A stretch of DNA of 64,000 bases from Aldehydirespirator sp965204875 (GTDB lineage: Bacteria > Actinomycetota > Acidimicrobiia > Acidimicrobiales > Aldehydirespiratoraceae). Where the stretch lies: contig OZ242020.1 in NCBI GenBank assembly GCA_965204875.1, positions 1,116,001-1,180,000 on the forward strand, read 5' to 3'. The notes under the pieces were generated by a model, which searched no databases, was not told the origin of the DNA, and saw only the letters and a program-made list of their open reading frames with translations. The position numbers were made by a program, and so were the translations under genes. Positions 27,483-36,101 of the stretch are shown piece by piece (the stretch's first letter is position 1; every line of letters begins with the position of its first letter).

Positions 27483-28606
27483 CACGCAACTCCGGCGGCG
27501 ACTTGAACCCCTGCCTGCCCGTTCCCGGCCAGAGACAGACGTCCGACGCGTGGCTCGCGCGGTTGGCGCCCGGTGCTGGCGCGCTTCGTTTCCGGCGGGT
27601 CGTCGCCCGAACCCTCGTGCTCGGGCAGTGCCAGATCTGCCGGCTTGTCGGCCGCTCGCCCCGATCTCGCGCCCTTCGGCGCGGCACCGTAGTAGTCGTG
27701 AAGAAGCCTGGTGGCGATCGCCTCTGGATCGTCGGCCCAGGCCAACTGCCATGCTCCGGCCGGCGAGGAGATGCGCAGGTCGTCGCAATCGTCGGCGGCC
27801 GATTTCAGGGACTCAAGCAACTCCGCTTCGTTGAGCCTGAAGGCTCGTCCTGGAGTGCCAGGCTCGTGGACGAGGCTGCTGATGGTCACGGTGCGGCCAC
27901 TTCGGCCGTACCGATCCAGGTAGTCGAGCGCCGCGTGGGCGACGATCGCTGGAGGCAGGGTCGGCTTCGAGCCCAACCTGAACCGCAGCGAGCCCGCTGC
28001 CTGCGAACGCTCCAAGATCTTGAGTTCGCGCAGCGGAGAGTCCAGCACGTCATCGATGCTCACCCTGCCAGTCCGAGGCACGGAACCGTACGTGCGAACC
28101 AGAGCGCTCAGGTCCTTCCTCAGCGACGACGGATGCGGCATCCCCCAGGCTGCAACGGCCTCCAGTTGCGCCGTCACGGCGCCCTCGAGGTCCGCCTCGG
28201 TGAACTCGACCGCATGGAACTCGTTGAATGCCAGCCACCAGGCCGGCAGCCGGCAGCAAGGTGCCAGCAGGAGCCAGTGCAGCAGCCAGAGAGTGCCGGG
28301 ATCCTCCATGTAGGGATCCCATCCGCCCGTACCGAACAGCGAGTGCCCCCTCCGAGTCGGCACGAAGCGAGGTGCCTTGCGGTTGGGCGACTGCGGATCC
28401 TCGATGATCAGCTTCGCCGCCAGACCCCAGAACCGGATGGCCCGCACCATGTTCTTGCCCACGCCGACCACCACGGGGGCATCCTCACGTCCGAACGCGC
28501 CCGGATCCTCGGCGGCGACCGCGTGCGCCTTGCGAAACCAGCCGTAACGGGGATGGAAGGTCTCATGACGAGCGAACGATCGCTCGGCCACATCGGAGAG
28601 TTTCAT
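27482..28606 (-). CDS. sspB: SspB-like DUF4007 protein (DNA nickase component)
   Basis: The N-terminal motif FARHETFHPRYGWFRKA is the DUF4007 signature, followed by GVGKNMVRAIRFWG. DUF4007 proteins accompany phosphorothioation genes, and SspB of this type nicks DNA to allow sulfur insertion. I chose ATG 28606. The stop overlaps the start of sspC. The C-terminal 60 residues are Arg/Pro/Gly-rich and low complexity. The nickase function is family knowledge and not visible in motifs. Confidence 0.75.
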   Translation of the reverse strand: MKLSDVAERSFARHETFHPRYGWFRKAHAVAAEDPGAFGREDAPVVVGVGKNMVRAIRFWGLAAKLIIEDPQSPNRKAPRFVPTRRGHSLFGTGGWDPYMEDPGTLWLLHWLLLAPCCRLPAWWLAFNEFHAVEFTEADLEGAVTAQLEAVAAWGMPHPSSLRKDLSALVRTYGSVPRTGRVSIDDVLDSPLRELKILERSQAAGSLRFRLGSKPTLPPAIVAHAALDYLDRYGRSGRTVTISSLVHEPGTPGRAFRLNEAELLESLKSAADDCDDLRISSPAGAWQLAWADDPEAIATRLLHDYYGAAPKGARSGRAADKPADLALPEHEGSGDDPPETKRASTGRQPREPRVGRLSLAGNGQAGVQVAAGVA

Positions 28607-28750
28607 CGCCCGGTCATGACGGTCTCGCAAACCACATCACGACCATAGCCAGGGGGTGGGACAGCGGCGTGGACGGCTCCGGCGCCCCGCGAGCGCAGGT
28701 GCCCGCCCGCGTCGGGCGATGCAACCTCCATCCGGCCCTGGACCCGGCGA

Positions 28751-29902
28751 TCAGCCTGCCATCGATCTGACGCGCTCGACGGCTCCTACAGCCATGTCCG
28801 CTGCCAGATCGACGTCGTCCTCGCTCGTGAAACGGCCGAGGCTGAACCGCACGGACTCGAAGGCCGCGTCCCTCGACAAGCCCATCGCCAGCAAGACCTC
28901 GGAAGGCTCGATGGAGCCGGCCGAGCAGGCGCTGCCCGCGGACACGGCGACCGGGTCCATGTTGGCCATGACAGCCTCTGAATCAGCACCCACGAAGCGC
29001 AGGTTGGCCGTGTTGGGCAGGCGCCGGGTCACGTCGCCGTTCTCTCGGACGTCCTCAAGCCGGCTCATCATCGCCGCCACCAGGCGATCTCGCAGCGTTG
29101 AGACCCTGCCGGCCTCCCCCATGCGCTCCTCAGCCGCAAGGCGCGCCGCGGCACCCAGTCCCACGATCCCGGCAACGTTCAACGAGCCCGACCTCAACCC
29201 CTTCTCATGTCCACCCCCCAGGAGCAGCGGCTCCAACCTGCGCTGGGCCCCCCGTGTGCAGATCAACGCACCCACCCCGCCGGGGCCGCAGATCTTGTGA
29301 CCGCTGACCGAGACCAGATCGACGCCAAGCTCAGCCATGTCAAAGCCCACGCGCCCGACCATCTGCGTGGCGTCGCAGTGAAACAGAGCGCCGCACTCCC
29401 GAACCTGCTCGGCAATCTCGCCAACCGGGTTCAAGACGCCCGTCTCGCTGTTGGCCGCCATCACCGACACCACGACAACATCGGGTCCGAGCAGCTCAGC
29501 GACCGCCTCCGGGTGTACCCAGCCGGCAGCGGTTACGCCGACGACCTCCAGCTTCGCCAGACCACGATCAGCCAGCCACCGCGCCGTGCGGCCCACCGAG
29601 GCGTGCTCGACGGCGGAAACCACCAGACGCCCCGCTTCGCCCGTGGCTGCGGCGACAGCACCCTGCAATGCCAGGTTGTTGGCCTCGGTGGCACCCGAGG
29701 TGAACACCACGCCCCCTGGACGCCCGCCGACCAGTGCGGCTACGTGCTCACGCGCCTCATCCACGAGAGCCGCCTGCCGCCGACCGAAGCGATGCACCGA
29801 CGATGCGTTGCCCACCGCCTGCGACAGCACGGGCCTCATCTCTTCGACGACCCGCTCGTCAAGCGGCGCCGAGGCGTTGTAGTCCAGATAGATCTCTCTC
29901 AT
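28751..29902 (-). CDS. sspA: SspA/IscS-like cysteine desulfurase
   Basis: A class V aminotransferase with YLDYNASAPLDERV, EHASVGRTARW, the PLP lysine in SVSGHKICGPGGVGAL and the sulfur-receiving cysteine in SAGSACSAGS. The short C-terminal region resembles NifS/DndA/SspA rather than SufS. It should supply persulfide sulfur to the phosphorothioation machinery downstream. It overlaps the preceding small gene by 4 bases. A housekeeping IscS role is possible, but position argues for the defence operon. Confidence 0.82.
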   Translation of the reverse strand: MREIYLDYNASAPLDERVVEEMRPVLSQAVGNASSVHRFGRRQAALVDEAREHVAALVGGRPGGVVFTSGATEANNLALQGAVAAATGEAGRLVVSAVEHASVGRTARWLADRGLAKLEVVGVTAAGWVHPEAVAELLGPDVVVVSVMAANSETGVLNPVGEIAEQVRECGALFHCDATQMVGRVGFDMAELGVDLVSVSGHKICGPGGVGALICTRGAQRRLEPLLLGGGHEKGLRSGSLNVAGIVGLGAAARLAAEERMGEAGRVSTLRDRLVAAMMSRLEDVRENGDVTRRLPNTANLRFVGADSEAVMANMDPVAVSAGSACSAGSIEPSEVLLAMGLSRDAAFESVRFSLGRFTSEDDVDLAADMAVGAVERVRSMAG

Positions 29903-30201
29903 CCTTGCCCTAGCTCTAACGCCGATACCTTCTCAGCCTGGCCGAGCCATTCCCAAACGGCACGGTTCTCGAAGCCTAAGTAGGCGGCGTTGAGCCTGAA
30001 CACGACGCCTGTAGGCCCGTCCGTCCCATCTTGTCCGCCAATGCCAATTTTCTCGGCCAGAGTTTCCGGGATTGAGTCGCCGCTAACGAGATACGTGAAC
30101 TGTGAAAGTCTGTGGTGCTGCGGCTTCGGGTACCGCTCCTCTAGCTTTGCCACGGTCTCGCCGGTGCGCTCCCCGGAAAGGTGCACCATGAACACAGCCA
30201 T
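29899..30201 (-). CDS. Small protein leading the ssp operon (possible Cas2-like fold)
   Basis: A 100-residue protein beginning MAVFMVHLSGERTGETVAKL with a good ribosome-binding site (GGGAGGG). Its ATG is at 30201 and its end overlaps sspA by 4 bases. The alternating pattern with YLVSGDSIPETL and GVVFRLNAAYLGF loosely resembles the small SinR/Cas2-like ferredoxin folds found beside defence genes, but the match is weak. Function is unknown; its lead position suggests a regulator or subunit of the phosphorothioation complex. Confidence 0.55.
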   Translation of the reverse strand: MAVFMVHLSGERTGETVAKLEERYPKPQHHRLSQFTYLVSGDSIPETLAEKIGIGGQDGTDGPTGVVFRLNAAYLGFENRAVWEWLGQAEKVSALELGQG

Positions 30202-30338
30202 GCTCAGCCCTCCCTTTGAGTGGGTCGCGGAGATACCGCGTACCGTAGCTGAAATGGCACGAGATTCCAAAACGGCTGGCTGGCAGACCGCGCTCTCGGC
30301 ACACGCCAGCGCCGACGAGCATCTCGGACGGTTCGTTG

Positions 30339-30372
30339 TGTTCGGTGTTCTTGTATACACGAACACCGAACA
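30339..30372. promoter_or_regulatory. Perfect 12-bp inverted repeat overlapping a -10 box upstream of the ssp operon
   Basis: TGTTCGGTGTTC (30339-30350) and GAACACCGAACA (30361-30372) are exact inverted copies around the 10-base spacer TTGTATACAC. On the minus strand the spacer holds TATACA, a plausible -10 element about 140 bases before the first ssp gene. An operator centred on the promoter is the simplest reading. The regulator is unknown; the DGQHR protein of the same operon is a candidate. Confidence 0.7.
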
Positions 30373-30446
30373 GCGACGGGATGGTGTGTCGGAGGTGGAG
30401 CCTTGGGTGACGAGTGGTGGGCTTGCGGGCTAGGTGGTGCCCCGGT

Positions 30447-30731
30447 TCAGAGGTTTGGCGGTGGGTGGGAGTCATGTTGTTGGCTTCGGTGGTGGCGGCG
30501 GGCTGCAGCCACGATCATGGCGGTGCCGACAGCGACGATTGCCCCTCCGGTAAGCAGCACTGAGTCCACATCGACCCAGTGACGGTCGGTCAGAGCCGTG
30601 AGCGCGATGGCGACGAAGAGCAGACCGGCAACGAGCGAGACGGCATCGACGCGGCGCAGCTCGCCGGGTTCGTCCATAGTCGCTGCGCCAGTCGTGGTCT
30701 CGTCCATGGGATCGTCGGTGCTATGCCTCAT
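30447..30731 (-). CDS. Small membrane protein co-transcribed with a PspC protein
   Basis: A 94-residue product with two hydrophobic helices (about residues 31-46 and 56-78) and a His/Arg-rich tail. Its ATG overlaps the stop of the upstream PspC gene by 4 bases (ATGA), so the two are translationally coupled. The same small gene next to PspC is common in Actinobacteria. No enzymatic motif is present. Confidence 0.7.
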   Translation of the reverse strand: MRHSTDDPMDETTTGAATMDEPGELRRVDAVSLVAGLLFVAIALTALTDRHWVDVDSVLLTGGAIVAVGTAMIVAAARRHHRSQQHDSHPPPNL

Positions 30732-32263
30732 CGGTACTCCTCAACGACCGGGCAATCAATGAACGGATCCTTATGACATGGATCGTCTCTGTCGAGAACG
30801 GGCACGTGGGAGGCGACGATCTCGGCTTGGCCGATGGCGACATCGATGTCCAAGCGCAGTCCTTGCGGCCCGTCGCCGGCAGTGGCGATGCGGTGGGCGA
30901 CACTGACGCCGCTGCGACTCCAGTCCGGGCCGTCAGCCCAGACCGTGAGATTGCCGGCCCCGACATTGATGTCTGCGACCGTGTTCACATCGTAGGGCAC
31001 GTACACCAGCAACTCGCCGACGCTCAGGCTGATCTCCACCGAGCGTGCTGCGTTTCCCGCATCAGGCTCGAGGTCGCGCAGGTCCACGACCATGGTTCCA
31101 ACACCGTGGCGGTACTCGTGTCGCAGATCTCCTGGATCGCTGACACTCACCCGAAGATCCCCCACCCCAGAGGCCCACGGCAGCGCCGCTCCCACGAACA
31201 GCAGCAACGGAGCCGCGAGCACCACCCCGAGCAGGATGAGACCGCGCGCCGGAGCACGGAACGCCGATACTGCAAGCCCGAGCCCGGTGATGGCCAGCGC
31301 AATGGCAAGGAACACACCCACATCGGCCTCAATGGCATCGAGGCGATGCAGCACCACAGTGCCGCCCGCGTACACGAGCAGAACGGCGAACGTGATGTAG
31401 CCGATCAGCGTGCGGCCCTGCCGGCGCGCTCGGGCCCGGCTCCGCCGCGGCACGGCGGCCGCCGTCACCGGTGGCGGCGGGGCAGCGGCCCACCCCGGCC
31501 CGGCGGCTGCGGGGGGAGTCGTTGCCGGCGCTGCGGAAGATGCCGGATCTGGCTCCGCAGACGCGTCGGGGGCAAGCGGCCCGGCCGGGGTGGGACTGGC
31601 GCGTCCGGCACGCCCCGGCCAGATCACCAGTGCCACGCCGACAGCGATGAGGATCAGGGACAGGTAGGGCGCCGCCTTCCCGACGTCGATGAACACCCTG
31701 AAAAGCTGGTCGCTGAGACTCGTGGTGATGAGCAGTCCCAATCCGATCAGCACGACGGCCAGGAGGTTGCGGGCACGGCGTGGCGAGTTGCCCGCGAGAG
31801 CGTCGGCGATGACGCTGCGCGACTCCTCGCGCGGCAGGGCCAGCCAGCCGATCAGATACAGGAACGGGCCGGCGCCGCCCAGGAAGGTCAGCACGATGAA
31901 GGCGATCCTCACGATGACGGCGTCGATGCCGAAGTAGGTGCCGATGCCTCCGGCCACACCGGCGATCACACGGTCGCTGGAGCTGCGGCAGAGCTTGCGC
32001 TTGGCATCGGAGTCGGTATCGGAGGCGCCCCCCGCACCGCTCGCCGCCACGTTGTCAGCGATGTCTGCGCCCCCGCCGCCTCCCGGAGCGTTCCCGCCCG
32101 GCGCCGGCTCGCTGCGGGTCGACGGATCGGAACCTGGCGGCTGATCGCTGCGGGTCGACGGGCCGGAATCTGGCGGCTGATCGCTGCGGGTCGACGGGCC
32201 GGAGTCCGGCGTCGACTCGCTGGGGATTAGCGGGTCGGAACCTGGCGGCTGCTCGGAGGCCAT
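30728..32263 (-). CDS. PspC domain membrane protein with LiaF-like C-terminus
   Basis: An N-terminal 80-residue tail consists of Pro/Ser/Asp repeats (near-identical 14-residue units). It is followed by a PspC domain with the pattern RVIAGVAGGIGTYFGID and GWLALP. Further membrane helices lead to a C-terminal beta-rich domain (SVEISLSVGELLVYVP) resembling the LiaF/DUF2154 region. Such proteins sense or buffer envelope stress. It is divergent from the PspC-kinase gene at 32396, which fits a joint envelope-stress module. The N-terminal repeat is another in-frame expansion. Confidence 0.8.
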   Translation of the reverse strand: MASEQPPGSDPLIPSESTPDSGPSTRSDQPPDSGPSTRSDQPPGSDPSTRSEPAPGGNAPGGGGGADIADNVAASGAGGASDTDSDAKRKLCRSSSDRVIAGVAGGIGTYFGIDAVIVRIAFIVLTFLGGAGPFLYLIGWLALPREESRSVIADALAGNSPRRARNLLAVVLIGLGLLITTSLSDQLFRVFIDVGKAAPYLSLILIAVGVALVIWPGRAGRASPTPAGPLAPDASAEPDPASSAAPATTPPAAAGPGWAAAPPPPVTAAAVPRRSRARARRQGRTLIGYITFAVLLVYAGGTVVLHRLDAIEADVGVFLAIALAITGLGLAVSAFRAPARGLILLGVVLAAPLLLFVGAALPWASGVGDLRVSVSDPGDLRHEYRHGVGTMVVDLRDLEPDAGNAARSVEISLSVGELLVYVPYDVNTVADINVGAGNLTVWADGPDWSRSGVSVAHRIATAGDGPQGLRLDIDVAIGQAEIVASHVPVLDRDDPCHKDPFIDCPVVEEYR

Positions 32264-32395
32264 GGCGTGCAGTCTGCACGCACGGTCGGCGGGGCCCCAA
32301 TGGGGGACATCCCTGATTTGTCCCTAGAGCGGCGACGGGAGCGAGGGTCGTTCCCCAGTGCTGCGGCGCGGCGGTCCGTGCCATCATCTCGGCAT

Positions 32396-33553
32396 ATGGC
32401 GTTGAGCCGCGCCGGCTGGCTGGCCAGATCCCGCACCGACCGGGTGCTCGCAGGAGTCTGCGGCGGCATCGGGGCGCGGCTCGGGCTCGACGCCACCATC
32501 GTGAGGATCGCCTTCGTGGCCATGGCGCTGGCCTGGATCGGCCTACCCGTCTACCTGCTGGCGTGGATGCTGTTGCCGCTGACGGACGACGGGCGCCCGC
32601 AGCACGCAGGGTCCTCGCCCTCGGCGGGAACGGTTGCGAGGCGCGGCGCAGGGCTGGCCCTGATCGTGCTCGGGACGGTGCTGCTGGCCCGGCAGGTGGG
32701 CGTGACGCTGCCGGACACGGTGATCTGGCCCGCCCTTTGCGTGGCCTTCGGGCTTGGAGTGGTGGTCTGGCGGGTTCAGCCGATTGCCGCCGGCGGTCGC
32801 GCCGTCGCCGTGCGGATCACGGCCGGGACCATTCTCGCGGCCCTCGGAATCGGCTTGGTCGCGGCGGCAAACCTGTCGCTGACGGCCGTGCGCGACGGCC
32901 TGCTGTCGGCGGGTCTGGTGCTAGGCGGGCTGGCACTGATCCTGGGGCCGTGGATGGCGGTCCTGGTGCGCGAGCGCCGCGAGGAACGACGGCGGCGCAT
33001 CAGAGCCGACGAGCGAGCCGAGATGGCCGCTCACCTGCATGACTCGGTGCTTCAGACCCTTGCCCTCATGCAGCGCACCGACGACCCCGCCCGCCTGAGC
33101 GCGCTGGCGCGCCGCCAGGAGCGCGAGCTGAGGCGCTGGCTGTACGGCGGAGCGCCCGAGCCCAGCGCGGCCACGGTCGCCGCCGCGGTGCAGCAGGCAG
33201 CCGGGATGCTCGAAGACCAGCACAACACGGTTATCGAGGTGGTGGCCGTGGGCGACCTCCCCCTGGACGGAGCGATGGAGCAGCTGGTGGCCGCAGCCGG
33301 CGAGGCCATGACCAACGCGGCACGCTGGTCGGGCTGCGCGTCCGTGTCGGTGTACGTCGAGGCGACCCCGGACGCGGTGGAGATATTCGTGCGCGACCGT
33401 GGTGTGGGCTTCGATCCCGCCGCCGTCAACGGCGACCGCCACGGCATCCGCGACTCGATCCGGGGCCGGCTCGACCGGGTGGGCGGCCGCTGCGAGATCG
33501 TCAGCTCCCCGGGCCGCGGCGCGGAGGTGCGCCTGCACCTCGACAGGCGCTGA
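32396..33553 (+). CDS. PspC-fused NarL-type sensor histidine kinase
   Basis: An N-terminal PspC domain (RVLAGVCGGIGARLGLD) is followed by four or five membrane helices. Next come a HisKA_3 dimerisation helix with the phospho-accepting His in AAHLHDSVLQTL and an HATPase domain (DRGVGFDPAAVNGDRHGI). This PspC-kinase architecture is characteristic of Actinobacteria. Its partner is the LuxR-type response regulator at 34183; a coiled-coil membrane gene sits between them. The signal is probably envelope or membrane stress. Confidence 0.88.
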   Translation: MALSRAGWLARSRTDRVLAGVCGGIGARLGLDATIVRIAFVAMALAWIGLPVYLLAWMLLPLTDDGRPQHAGSSPSAGTVARRGAGLALIVLGTVLLARQVGVTLPDTVIWPALCVAFGLGVVVWRVQPIAAGGRAVAVRITAGTILAALGIGLVAAANLSLTAVRDGLLSAGLVLGGLALILGPWMAVLVRERREERRRRIRADERAEMAAHLHDSVLQTLALMQRTDDPARLSALARRQERELRRWLYGGAPEPSAATVAAAVQQAAGMLEDQHNTVIEVVAVGDLPLDGAMEQLVAAAGEAMTNAARWSGCASVSVYVEATPDAVEIFVRDRGVGFDPAAVNGDRHGIRDSIRGRLDRVGGRCEIVSSPGRGAEVRLHLDRR

Positions 33554-33673
33554 CGGAGGCTCCCTGGGCATCCCGCCATTACCCCGGTCCCCGGCGACGT
33601 AGCCGTCGCGTTCAAGCACGGATGCCGGCGAGGGCCGCTCCTGTCATCCCGACATTACTGATGTTGGGATCAT

Positions 33674-33726
33674 TTCGTTGTATGTGAGGTTGCATCGTAG
33701 CGCGTGCTGAGGCTATGGTGCCGGTC
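33674..33726 (+). promoter_or_regulatory. Putative leaderless promoter, copy 2
   Basis: TTCGTTGTATGTGAGGTTGC and a TATGGT element 7 nt before ATG 33727 match the upstream region of the paralogue at 4517. The TTGCAT to TATGGT spacing is 18 here and 16 there. Conservation of the whole approximately 60-bp block in two distant places suggests the gene was duplicated together with its promoter. Confidence 0.5.
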
Positions 33727-34131
33727 ATGGAGACGCTCAGCCTGACGGACCTGGGTCCGATCATCGCCGCCATCATCGGACCCATGCTGCTCTTCGTGGC
33801 CGCGTTGATGAGATACCAGCACGTCGACAGCACCAAGACCCGCACCCTGACCCGCGACCTGATCGACAGGAACCGCGACCTCATCGAACAGTCCAACAGG
33901 GACAACCGCGAACTGATCGAGCGCACCAACCGGGAGACCCGCGAGCTGATCGAACGCACCACCAAGGAAACCCGGGATCTGATCGCCAAGAACCGGGATC
34001 TGATCGACAGGAACCGGGACCTCATCGAGGACACCCGACAGCGCTGCGCCCGCATAGAGGGCCACCTCCACATCGCGCCGCCGCCCCACCAGGCACCCGA
34101 AGCCGGCGGCGGCACCGCCGAAGCCGCCTGA
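33727..34131 (+). CDS. Small membrane-anchored coiled-coil protein, paralogue of the 4517 gene
   Basis: 134 residues: an N-terminal membrane helix (IIAAIIGPMLLFVAALM) followed by hendecad repeats such as RELIERTNRET and RDLIDRNRDLIE. It has the shared end motif EDTRQRCARIEGHL and a Pro/Gly-rich tail. The number and order of repeat units differ from the 4517 paralogue, showing repeat gain and loss. It lies between the sensor kinase and its response regulator on the same strand, apparently inserted there. Function is unknown. Confidence 0.7.
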   Translation: METLSLTDLGPIIAAIIGPMLLFVAALMRYQHVDSTKTRTLTRDLIDRNRDLIEQSNRDNRELIERTNRETRELIERTTKETRDLIAKNRDLIDRNRDLIEDTRQRCARIEGHLHIAPPPHQAPEAGGGTAEAA

Positions 34132-34182
34132 GAACCCGAGGAGCGGACCGCGAGCGGATGGGCCGCGATCGGCCAAGCTACG

Positions 34183-34848
34183 GTGATCCTCGTGGCGACC
34201 GCGCCCCCGCGCCTAGTGATCGTGGACGATCATCAACTGTTCCGCAGCGGGGTGCGGGCCGAGATCGGTGACCGCGTCAGCGTGGTGGCCGAGGCCGACG
34301 ATGTGGGCACGGCGGTGGATGTCATCGAGCGCTGGAACCCGGACGTGGTGCTGCTCGACGTGCATCTCCCATCGGGGTCGGGTCGCGAGGTGATCGAGGC
34401 GGTCACCGCGGCCGGCGTCGACACCCGCTTCCTGGCCCTGTCGGTGTCCGATGCCGCCGAGGACGTGATCGCGGTGGTTCGTGCCGGTGCGAGGGGCTAT
34501 GTCACCAAGTCGATCTCCGGGCACGATCTGGCGGAGGCCATCGTCCGGGTGCAGGACGGCGACGCGGTGTTCTCGCCGCGCCTGGCCGGCTTCGTGCTGG
34601 ACGCCTTCGCAGCCGACACGGTGGCCCGCGCCGGAGCGGGCACAGAGGAGGATCTCGACCGGCTGACGGCGCGCGAGCGCGAGGTGCTGCGCCACCTCGC
34701 CCGGGGCTACACCTACAAGGAGATCGCCCGGCAGCTGTCGATCTCGACCAAGACGGTGGAGTCCCACGCCTCCGCCGTGCTGCGCAAGCTGCAACTCTCG
34801 AGCCGCCACGAGCTGAGCCGCTGGGCCGCGGCACGCCGCATCTGGTGA
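34183..34848 (+). CDS. NarL/FixJ-type response regulator
   Basis: The receiver domain has IVDDHQLFRSGVRAEI, the phosphorylatable Asp in VVLLDVHLPSGSG and the late Thr/Ser-Lys (YVTKSISGHDL). The C-terminal LuxR helix-turn-helix shows LTAREREVLRHLARGYTYKEIARQL and KTVESHASAVLRKL. It should be phosphorylated by the PspC-kinase upstream and control the divergent PspC genes. GTG 34183 is used; GTG 34192 gives three fewer residues. Confidence 0.9.
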   Translation: MILVATAPPRLVIVDDHQLFRSGVRAEIGDRVSVVAEADDVGTAVDVIERWNPDVVLLDVHLPSGSGREVIEAVTAAGVDTRFLALSVSDAAEDVIAVVRAGARGYVTKSISGHDLAEAIVRVQDGDAVFSPRLAGFVLDAFAADTVARAGAGTEEDLDRLTAREREVLRHLARGYTYKEIARQLSISTKTVESHASAVLRKLQLSSRHELSRWAAARRIW

Positions 34849-34964
34849 CCAGGCAGACCGAGTGACCGCAGAAGCCAGACCGCTTCGCAGCCGAGTGACC
34901 GCAGAAGCCATGAACACGGCGCAGGCCCGCGTGACTGGACAGGCGTGACAGAGGCGCAGGCCGA

Positions 34965-35762
34965 GTGAGCGCGCAGGCCATGACCGCGGCGCAGCGCTGG
35001 GATCGGGCCCTGGCGCAGTGGGCCATACCCGCCGAGATCCTGGATGCGGCGCCGCGGCGGCCGTTCGGTTTCATCCCCGAGATGTTCGCCGCGCCCGAAC
35101 CCGGCAGCTTCGAGTTCTCGCTGTCCAACCGGCGGGCGGCCGAGGCCCTGGCCGGCGGCGGCTCCGTGCTCGACGTCGGTTGCGGCGGCGGGTCGGCGGC
35201 CCTGGCCGTGGCACCCCCGGCCACCGAGGTCATCGGCACCGACCGGCAGGCAGACATGCTGGAGCTGTTCGCCGCGACCGCCCGCCGGCGCGGCATCACT
35301 GCCAGGACATACCCCGGCTCCTGGCCCGACATAGCCGCGAGCGTGCCAGAGGCAGACGTGGTGGTATGCCACAACGTTCTCTACAACGCGACAAGCATCG
35401 CTCCCTTCGTGGCCGCCCTGCACGCCCACGCCCGGCGACGGGTGGTGATCGAGATCGCACCCAAGCACCCGCAGGACAGCCGCCGCGGGATGTGGCGGCA
35501 CTTCTGGAACCTCGAGCGCCCGCATGAGCCCACAGCGGCGATGGCGGCAGAAGCGATCACGCAGGCCGGGCACAGCCCGGTGGTGGAGGAGTCGCTGCTG
35601 CCGGAGGACCGCTTCACCTCCAAGCGCAGCGACCATGCGGTGGCTCACTGGTGCCGCCTCCTGTGCCTGCCGCCCGAGCGCGAGGCCGAGGTTGCCGCGC
35701 TCATGGCCGAAGCGCCCTTCCCGCTTGAGCGGGTGACCATCTGGTGGGACGTCGACGGCTGA
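34965..35762 (+). CDS. SAM-dependent methyltransferase
   Basis: Motif I is SVLDVGCGGGSAALAVA and the acidic motif is EVIGTDRQADMLELF, followed by DVVVCHNVLYNA. These mark a class I methyltransferase of about 260 residues. GTG 34965 or ATG 34980 may be the start. The 34-base start region is echoed about 68 bp upstream (GAGTGACCGCAGAAGCCATG), a gene-head duplication. The gene converges on the DUF1059 gene with 2 bases between stops. Substrate is unknown. Confidence 0.78.
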   Translation: MSAQAMTAAQRWDRALAQWAIPAEILDAAPRRPFGFIPEMFAAPEPGSFEFSLSNRRAAEALAGGGSVLDVGCGGGSAALAVAPPATEVIGTDRQADMLELFAATARRRGITARTYPGSWPDIAASVPEADVVVCHNVLYNATSIAPFVAALHAHARRRVVIEIAPKHPQDSRRGMWRHFWNLERPHEPTAAMAAEAITQAGHSPVVEESLLPEDRFTSKRSDHAVAHWCRLLCLPPEREAEVAALMAEAPFPLERVTIWWDVDG

Positions 35763-35764
35763 GG

Positions 35765-35941
35765 TCAGACCTCGCGCACGGTCGTCAGCGCGTAGTCGAT
35801 CAGGGTTCCGTTCAGTTCCACGCCGTGGGCGTCTCTGGCGTGTTCGGCGACCACCGCCAGCAGTTCCTCAGCGGTGCCTGCGACCGCAACCTTCCTGCAG
35901 TCGGTCACGCCGACCCTTCTGCATGCGAACTCGAGTGCCAT
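35765..35941 (-). CDS. DUF1059 small protein
   Basis: A 58-residue protein with the DUF1059 pattern: an early Cys (ACRRVG), a second Cys (TDCRKV) and the family tail LLAVVAEHARDAHGVEL. Members are small and of unknown function. It sits at the 3' end of the cluster that carries the small membrane proteins and the CooC-like genes and may be transcribed with them. Start ATG 35941. Confidence 0.7.
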   Translation of the reverse strand: MALEFACRRVGVTDCRKVAVAGTAEELLAVVAEHARDAHGVELNGTLIDYALTTVREV

Positions 35942-35948
35942 CGCCTCC

Positions 35949-36101
35949 GTCCCCTCAACTCGCCCGGAACTCTCGGGGACGCCGAGAGCGCACCGCGGCT
36001 GACGCCTCAACTCGCACGGGACTCTCGGAAGCTTCGAGCGTGCAACCGCCGGCCGAGTGACATCGCCGCTGACACCTCAGCTCGCAAGGGACTCTCGGGA
36101 C
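35949..36101. repeat. Three copies of the 3' end of the 36077 gene
   Basis: CTCAGCTCGCAAGGGACTCT (stop region of the 36077 gene) is repeated as CTCAACTCGCACGGGACTCT at about 36006 and CTCAACTCGCCCGGAACTCT at about 35954. The three copies are spaced 50-70 bp apart. Each includes the stop codon and the Ser-Arg-Glu-Ser-Leu-Ala-Ser-type tail or a variant. Confidence 0.85.

Noticed and set aside
23180..29902. Dnd (double-strand phosphorothioation) system
   Set aside because: The desulfurase and PP-loop genes fit dndA/dndC, but dndD and dndE are absent and a DUF4007 gene is present, as in Ssp.
18786..30450. Integrated element bounded by tRNA-Thr direct repeats
   Set aside because: No second copy of the tRNA 3' end, integrase or excisionase was seen within the window, so the boundaries cannot be claimed.
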